From an uncultured Eubacteriales bacterium (GTDB lineage: Bacteria > Bacillota > Clostridia > Monoglobales > Monoglobaceae), in the NCBI GenBank assembly GCA_905205855.1, contig CAJLFL010000049.1, positions 1 through 10,827 of the forward strand: a DNA stretch of 10,827 nucleotides. The letters run 5' to 3'. Below are positions 6,634-10,827 of the stretch, piece after piece. The translations under genes and the position numbers were made by a program. The notes beneath the pieces were generated by a model that was not told the origin of the DNA, made no database searches, and worked only from the letters and a program-made list of their open reading frames with translations. The number at the start of each line of letters is the position of its first letter. Position 1 is the first letter of the stretch.

Positions 6634-6648
6634 TGAAAGGAGAGTATT

Positions 6649-8733
6649 ATGGGTAGAGCGTTTTCTTTGGAGAAAACAAGAAATATAGGTATCATGGCTC
6701 ACATTGATGCCGGTAAGACTACTACCACAGAGCGTATTTTGTTCTATACAGGCCGTATTCATAAAATAGGCGAAACCCACGAGGGTGCCTCTCAGATGGA
6801 CTGGATGGAGCAGGAGGCTGAGCGTGGTATTACGATTACCTCCGCCGCTACCACTGCACAGTGGAAAGGTCACAGAATTAACATCATTGATACCCCGGGA
6901 CACGTTGACTTCACCGTTGAGGTTGAGCGTTCTCTGCGTGTACTGGACGGAAGTGTTACAGTTCTGTGCGCTAAGGGCGGTGTTGAGCCTCAGTCTGAAA
7001 CCGTTTGGCGTCAGGCTGATAAGTATCATGTACCGAGAATGGTATATGTAAATAAGATGGACATCATGGGCGCGGATTTTTATAACGTTGTTCAGATGAT
7101 GAAGGATCGTCTTAAATGTAACGCTGTTCCGATTCAGCTGCCTATCGGCGCTGAGGATGACTTTAAGGGACTTATCGACCTTATCCAGATGAAGGCTTAT
7201 GTTTATTATGATGAGCTCGGTCAGGATGAAAGAGTTGAAGAAATCCCGGATGATATGAAGGAAAAGGCAGAGGAATACCGCCAGGCATTGCTTGAGCATG
7301 TTGCCGAAACAGATGAAGCTTTGATGGAGAAGTTCTTTGAGGAGGGCGACCTTTCTGAGGATGAAATCAAAAAAGCTATCCGTAAGTCAACTATTGCAAA
7401 TGAGATGGTACCGGTACTCTGCGGTTCTTCTTATAAGAACAAGGGCGTACAGAACATGCTGGACGCAGTTGTAGAGTTTATGCCGTCACCTCTGGATGTA
7501 CCCCCGATTAAGGGTGTTATCCCAAGAACAGAGGAGGAGGATGTTCGTCATGCATCTGATGAAGAACCTTTCTCAGCTCTGGCATTTAAGATTATGACAG
7601 ATCCGTTTGTAGGTAAGCTGGCATTCTTCCGTGTATATTCCGGTACGCTTAACAGCGGTTCTCACGTTTATAATTCAACAAAGGATAATAAAGAGAGAAT
7701 CGGACGTATACTGCAGATGCACGCAAACCACAGAGAAGATATCGAAACCGTTTATTCCGGTGATATTGCAGCCGCAGTAGGTCTTAAAAACACCACTACA
7801 GGTGATACCCTCTGCGACGAAAAGGCTCCTATTATTCTGGAGTCTATGGAGTTCCCGGAACCGGTTATCCGTGTTGCTATAGAGCCTAAAACAAAGGCAG
7901 GTCAGGAGAAGATGGGTATTGCTCTTGCCAAGCTGGCAGAGGAGGATCCGACCTTCCGTACCTATACAGATGATGAAACCGGTCAGACAATTATAGCCGG
8001 TATGGGTGAGCTTCACTTGGAAATCATTGTTGACCGTCTGCTGCGTGAGTTTAAGGTTGAGGCAAATGTCGGAAGTCCTCAGGTTTCTTACCGTGAAACT
8101 ATCCGCACAGCTTCTCATATTAACCACAAATATGCAAGACAGTCCGGTGGTAAAGGTCAGTACGGTCACGTTGTACTTGATATTGAGCCGCTTGAGCCGG
8201 GTTCAGGATATGTTTTCGAGAACAAAATCGTTGGCGGTGCTATTCCTAAGGAATATATACCTGCTGTTGATGCCGGTATTCAGGGCGCAATGCAGACAGG
8301 TGTTCTTGCAGGATATCCTGTTGTTGATGTAAAGTGTACTCTGGTTGACGGTTCTTACCACGAAGTCGATTCATCAGAAATGGCATTTAAGATTGCCGGT
8401 TCTATGGCATTCAAGGAAGGCTGCAAAAAGGGTAACCCGGTGATAATGGAGCCTATCATGAAGGTCGTTGTAAACGTTCCTGAAGATTACATGGGCGACG
8501 TTATCGGTGATTTGAACTCTCGCCGCGGACAGATTCAGGGTATGGAAGCAAGAACAGGTGCGCAGGAAATTACCGCTATGGTTCCGCTGTCTGAAATGTT
8601 CGGTTATGCAACCGAGCTGCGTTCCAGAACACAGGGCCGTGGTCAGTATTCTATGGAGCCGAGTCACTTTGAAGAACTACCCAAGAGTCTGGCTGAAAAA
8701 ATTATTAAAGAAAGAAGTAAGTCCGAGGACTAA
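6649..8733 (+). CDS. fusA: Translation elongation factor G (EF-G)
   Basis: A ribosome-dependent GTPase that drives tRNA-mRNA translocation and, with ribosome recycling factor, splits the ribosome. It has 694 residues, the normal length, and starts at ATG 6649 after AAAGGAGAG (6636-6644). GTPase motifs: AHIDAGKTT (17-25), RGITI (59-63), DTPGH (81-85), NKMD (135-138) and GSSYKNKG (259-266). Domain II begins near 305, domain III holds GMGELHLEI (451-459), domain IV from about 480 carries the tip loop GSYHEVDSSE (568-577), and domain V runs from about 605, including GDLNSRRGQIQGM (620-632). The intact operon position and full motif set mark this as the main housekeeping EF-G rather than a Tet(M)-like or EF-G2 paralogue. 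His456, the position linked to fusidic acid resistance in other species, is unaltered. Its 266-nt structured leader is unusual for this operon. Confidence 0.98.
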   Translation: MGRAFSLEKTRNIGIMAHIDAGKTTTTERILFYTGRIHKIGETHEGASQMDWMEQEAERGITITSAATTAQWKGHRINIIDTPGHVDFTVEVERSLRVLDGSVTVLCAKGGVEPQSETVWRQADKYHVPRMVYVNKMDIMGADFYNVVQMMKDRLKCNAVPIQLPIGAEDDFKGLIDLIQMKAYVYYDELGQDERVEEIPDDMKEKAEEYRQALLEHVAETDEALMEKFFEEGDLSEDEIKKAIRKSTIANEMVPVLCGSSYKNKGVQNMLDAVVEFMPSPLDVPPIKGVIPRTEEEDVRHASDEEPFSALAFKIMTDPFVGKLAFFRVYSGTLNSGSHVYNSTKDNKERIGRILQMHANHREDIETVYSGDIAAAVGLKNTTTGDTLCDEKAPIILESMEFPEPVIRVAIEPKTKAGQEKMGIALAKLAEEDPTFRTYTDDETGQTIIAGMGELHLEIIVDRLLREFKVEANVGSPQVSYRETIRTASHINHKYARQSGGKGQYGHVVLDIEPLEPGSGYVFENKIVGGAIPKEYIPAVDAGIQGAMQTGVLAGYPVVDVKCTLVDGSYHEVDSSEMAFKIAGSMAFKEGCKKGNPVIMEPIMKVVVNVPEDYMGDVIGDLNSRRGQIQGMEARTGAQEITAMVPLSEMFGYATELRSRTQGRGQYSMEPSHFEELPKSLAEKIIKERSKSED

Positions 8734-8809
8734 TTTCTGATTAAATTAAGCAATTTATTAAAATTTAAAAAATATTTATAGAAAGTTTTAAAATTTTACA
8801 AAAAAACTA

Positions 8810-8838
8810 TTGAAATTATTTTCAAATAATAGTAAAAT
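8810..8838 (+). promoter_or_regulatory. Internal promoter driving tuf
   Basis: TTGAAA (8810-8815), 17 nt, TAAAAT (8833-8838), preceded by a very AT-rich stretch (about 8750-8809) that could act as an UP element. Transcription should start near 8845, leaving a leader of about 72 nt. An imperfect dyad, ACTATT/AATAGT (8806-8811, 8828-8833) with GAAA/TTTC inside, overlays the promoter. A private promoter fits the need for several-fold more EF-Tu than EF-G. No intrinsic terminator was seen after fusA, so read-through from the str promoter is also likely. Confidence 0.72.
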
Positions 8839-8843
8839 GAGAT

Positions 8844-8860
8844 TATGGTTTTGTACCATA
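8844..8860 (+). promoter_or_regulatory. Hairpin at the 5' end of the tuf transcript
   Basis: Perfect 6-bp stem TATGGT / ACCATA (8844-8849 with 8855-8860) around a five-base loop. It coincides with the predicted transcription start, so it would sit at or within a base or two of the mRNA 5' end. Such 5'-terminal stems are known to protect bacterial mRNAs from decay; that role is inferred here. Confidence 0.45.
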
Positions 8861-8916
8861 CTCAAATCAGTAAAAATTATTAAAATTTCTATAATTCCAT
8901 TGTAGGAGGAAAGAAA

Positions 8917-10119
8917 ATGGCAAAGGAAAAATTTGAAAGAAGTAAGCCCCACGTTAACATTGGTACCATTGGCCACGTTGACCATGGTAAGACCACTCTG
9001 ACAGCTGCTATAACCAAGGTTTTGGCTATGGACGGTAAGGCACAGTACGAAGCATATGACATGATCGATAAGGCTCCGGAGGAGAGAGAAAGAGGTATCA
9101 CGATTTCTACTGCTCACGTTGAGTACGAAACCGAGAACCGTCACTATGCACACGTTGACTGCCCCGGACACGCTGACTATGTAAAGAACATGATCACCGG
9201 TGCTGCTCAGATGGACGGCGCTATCCTGGTTGTATCTGCTGCTGATGGTCCTATGCCCCAGACACGTGAGCACATCCTGCTCTCACGTCAGGTTGGTGTA
9301 CCTTACATCGTAGTATTCATGAACAAGGTTGATCAGGTTGATGATCCTGAGCTTCTTGAGCTTGTTGAAATGGAAATCAGAGACCTTCTGACCGAGTATG
9401 ACTTCCCGGGTGACGATACTCCTATCGTTAAGGGTTCTGCTCTGCAGGTTCTCGAAAGTGATTCTACAGATCCTAACGCTCCTGAGTATGCTTGCATCCA
9501 TGAGCTTATGGACGCTGTTGACAGCTACATCCCGACTCCTGAGAGAAAGAGCGATCTGCCTTTCTTGATGCCGATCGAGGATATATTCTCAATTACCGGT
9601 CGTGGTACTGTTGCTACCGGTAGAGTTGAGAGAGGTCAGCTGAACATGTCTGACGAAGTTGAAATCGTTGGTCTTGCTGACGAAACCAGAAAAGTTGTTG
9701 TTACCGGTATTGAGATGTTCAGAAAGCTTCTGGACTATGCTGAAGCAGGTGATAACATCGGTGCTCTGCTCCGTGGTGTTGCTCGTGACGAGATCGAAAG
9801 AGGACAGGTACTTGCTAAGCCGGGTACAATTACTCCTCACACCCAGTTCAAGGGCGAGGTTTACGTTCTGACCAAGGATGAGGGTGGTCGTCACACTCCG
9901 TTCTTCTCAAACTACAGACCTCAGTTCTATTTCAGAACAACCGACGTTACCGGTGTTGTAAACCTTCCGGATGGCGTTGAGATGTGCATGCCCGGTGATA
10001 ACGTAACTATGACCGTTGAGCTTACCACAACTATCGCTATTGAAGAAGGTCTGCGTTTTGCTATCCGTGAGGGCGGCAGAACTGTAGGTTCCGGCGTTGT
10101 ATCTGAGATTATTAAATAA
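8917..10119 (+). CDS. tuf: Translation elongation factor Tu (EF-Tu)
   Basis: The GTPase that delivers aminoacyl-tRNA to the ribosomal A site, normally among the most abundant cell proteins. It has 400 residues, starting at ATG 8917, with a strong TAGGAGG (8903-8909) 7 nt upstream. GTPase motifs: GHVDHGKT (19-26), RGITI (59-63), DCPGH (81-85, with catalytic His85), NKVD (136-139) and GSAL (173-176). Domain II starts near 205 (TGRGTVATGRVERG) and domain III near 305, with TDVTGVV and the C-terminal AIREGGRTVGSGVVSEI. Codon choice looks more biased than in the flanking non-ribosomal genes, as expected for very high expression. It is the last gene of the str cluster and is followed at once by a strong terminator. 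No elfamycin-resistance change was evident, though I checked only by eye. Confidence 0.98.
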   Translation: MAKEKFERSKPHVNIGTIGHVDHGKTTLTAAITKVLAMDGKAQYEAYDMIDKAPEERERGITISTAHVEYETENRHYAHVDCPGHADYVKNMITGAAQMDGAILVVSAADGPMPQTREHILLSRQVGVPYIVVFMNKVDQVDDPELLELVEMEIRDLLTEYDFPGDDTPIVKGSALQVLESDSTDPNAPEYACIHELMDAVDSYIPTPERKSDLPFLMPIEDIFSITGRGTVATGRVERGQLNMSDEVEIVGLADETRKVVVTGIEMFRKLLDYAEAGDNIGALLRGVARDEIERGQVLAKPGTITPHTQFKGEVYVLTKDEGGRHTPFFSNYRPQFYFRTTDVTGVVNLPDGVEMCMPGDNVTMTVELTTTIAIEEGLRFAIREGGRTVGSGVVSEIIK

Positions 10120-10134
10120 TCAAACGCATAAATT

Positions 10135-10166
10135 AAAAGCTTCTGCCAATCGGCAGAAGCTTTTTT
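10135..10166 (+). terminator. Intrinsic terminator of tuf, probably bidirectional
   Basis: A perfect 13-bp stem AAAAGCTTCTGCC / GGCAGAAGCTTTT (10135-10147 with 10152-10164), AATC loop, and six T's from 10161. It begins 15 nt after the tuf stop. Read on the other strand, the same hairpin is followed by a run of T's, so it can also stop transcription of the converging gene that ends at 10198. Confidence 0.93.
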
Positions 10167-10197
10167 GTTGATGTATAGCTGTATTTCATATATTTGA

Positions 10198-10680
10198 TTA
10201 TTTATATATTACTATTTTATAATCTTTCGGAGATTTTTTATATTCAGAATATTCTGTGTTTAAGTTTAAAATGTGTTGTTCTCCTTTAAACACTTCTATT
10301 CTATTGGGTTCTTTTCTAAATTTAAAAATCCAATCTAAATAAAAGCGTTCCGTATGTTCTTTTAGAATAAATTTCTTGAGAGCGTAATAATGGCAAGAAA
10401 GAAATTGTAGACTTTTTCCTTTACTATTTCTATGTAAATAACTTTCTATTAGTCTAATGTTTTTAGATAAATCAAGTTTTTCATAGAAAATAATATAGTG
10501 TCTGCCTTTATCTTTTATTGTAATAGTTTCTCCATTATGATAAGTACGATAAACCTCTTGAAATAAGCTATCTTCTTTAAAGAAAAAGCGAACTAATTTT
10601 AATTCACCCTCTACAATATAAGTGCCTTTTGGCACTTCCCCATCACTATTCATATAATTTTGTATTTGCCGCATTTTCAT
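10198..10680 (-). CDS. Hypothetical protein, AT-rich, no family recognised
   Basis: A 160-residue frame converging on tuf. I do not recognise it. It is lysine-, tyrosine- and phenylalanine-rich and basic in its middle and C-terminal parts, with no signal peptide, membrane helix or enzyme motif visible. Residues 18-60 look beta-strand-rich (GTYIVEGELKLVRFFF... then GRHYIIFYEKLDL), and the rest is mixed helix and strand. Start: ATG at 10680 has only a weak AGAAG-type site upstream; a second in-frame ATG at 10674 is possible. Evidence that it is real: the length, a plausible promoter with a short leader, and a shared terminator at its 3' end. Its base composition is clearly more AT-rich than the core genes beside it, suggesting a lineage-specific or acquired gene. 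Confidence 0.72.
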   Translation of the reverse strand: MKMRQIQNYMNSDGEVPKGTYIVEGELKLVRFFFKEDSLFQEVYRTYHNGETITIKDKGRHYIIFYEKLDLSKNIRLIESYLHRNSKGKSLQFLSCHYYALKKFILKEHTERFYLDWIFKFRKEPNRIEVFKGEQHILNLNTEYSEYKKSPKDYKIVIYK

Positions 10681-10711
10681 AGCTTTTTTATCTTCTTTCC
10701 ATTAAAATATA

Positions 10712-10740
10712 ATTATACTATTGATAAATTTTACTTTAAA
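10712..10740 (-). promoter_or_regulatory. Possible promoter of the hypothetical gene
   Basis: On the minus strand a consensus TATAAT (10717-10712) lies 17 nt after a weak -35-like TTTAAA (10740-10735). The predicted start near 10705 would give a leader of about 25 nt before the ATG at 10680. The region is very AT-rich, so chance matches are likely. Confidence 0.4.
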
Positions 10741-10827
10741 ATAAATAATAATGTTGTATGTTTTATAAACAAAAATACATCAATGCTGCGTTCATCCTTT
10801 CATAATATTGGTATTTTATCATTATAT

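Noticed and set aside
6589..7299. 236-codon open frame on the minus strand opposite fusA
   Set aside because: It lies almost wholly antisense to the unmistakable EF-G gene and its leader, has no ribosome binding site or family resemblance, and reflects biased codon use on the other strand. Other antisense frames opposite gltA, the LCP gene, rpsL, fusA and tuf were dropped for the same reason.
8734..8805. AT-only inverted repeats after fusA as a terminator
   Set aside because: TAAAATTT/AAATTTTA-type matches contain no G-C pairs and are expected by chance in so AT-rich a stretch; it more likely serves as upstream promoter sequence for tuf.
10763..10827. Open minus-strand frame reaching the right edge with a stop at 10763, perhaps the 3' end of another gene
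   Set aside because: Only about 20 codons are visible, with no recognisable sequence, in an AT-rich region where such frames arise by chance. More sequence to the right would decide.

Overview
The window looks like chromosomal DNA of a low-to-moderate GC Firmicute, most likely class Clostridia. The reasons are a Gram-positive-type ribosomal protein S12 with its extra N-terminal segment, an L7Ae-like protein (YbxF/RplGB type) at the head of the str operon, a CsaB pyruvyl transferase and an LCP wall-polymer ligase, strong AGGAGG-type ribosome binding sites, several TTG/GTG starts and near-consensus sigma-A promoters. I cannot name a genus.

Layout. Positions 1-2245 (minus strand) hold almost all of a two-domain protein, an N-terminal GT4 glycosyltransferase fused to a CsaB-type polysaccharide pyruvyl transferase; its C-terminus runs off the left edge. 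A short divergent promoter region (about 2246-2425) separates it from a plus-strand pair: citrate synthase (TTG start at 2426) and, 33 nt later, an LCP-family membrane protein. A strong promoter at 4987-5015 then starts the str operon: L7Ae-like rplGB, rpsL, rpsG, fusA. tuf follows with its own promoter (8810-8838) and ends at a strong, probably bidirectional terminator (10135-10166). Converging on that terminator from the right is an AT-rich minus-strand gene of unknown function (10198-10680). The last ~90 bases contain only AT-rich sequence with no supportable gene.

How the parts fit. The str operon makes the decoding-site protein S12, the 30S head protein S7 and the two elongation GTPases EF-G and EF-Tu. 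Its spacers are unusually rich in potential RNA structure. There is a terminator-like hairpin between rplGB and rpsL and two hairpins between rpsL and rpsG. A 266-nt spacer between rpsG and fusA holds a long broken palindrome, then four short segments that can pair in alternative ways, the last lying in a hairpin that abuts the fusA ribosome binding site. The GT4-CsaB fusion and the LCP protein both belong to cell-wall glycopolymer work (assembly/pyruvylation and attachment to peptidoglycan) and flank citrate synthase.

I did not find a clearly new defence, mobile or biosynthetic system. The best candidates for something undescribed are the rpsG-fusA and rpsL-rpsG spacers and the unknown AT-rich gene. 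No tRNA, rRNA, CRISPR array or insertion sequence was seen, and there is no gene-free stretch longer than 300 bases.
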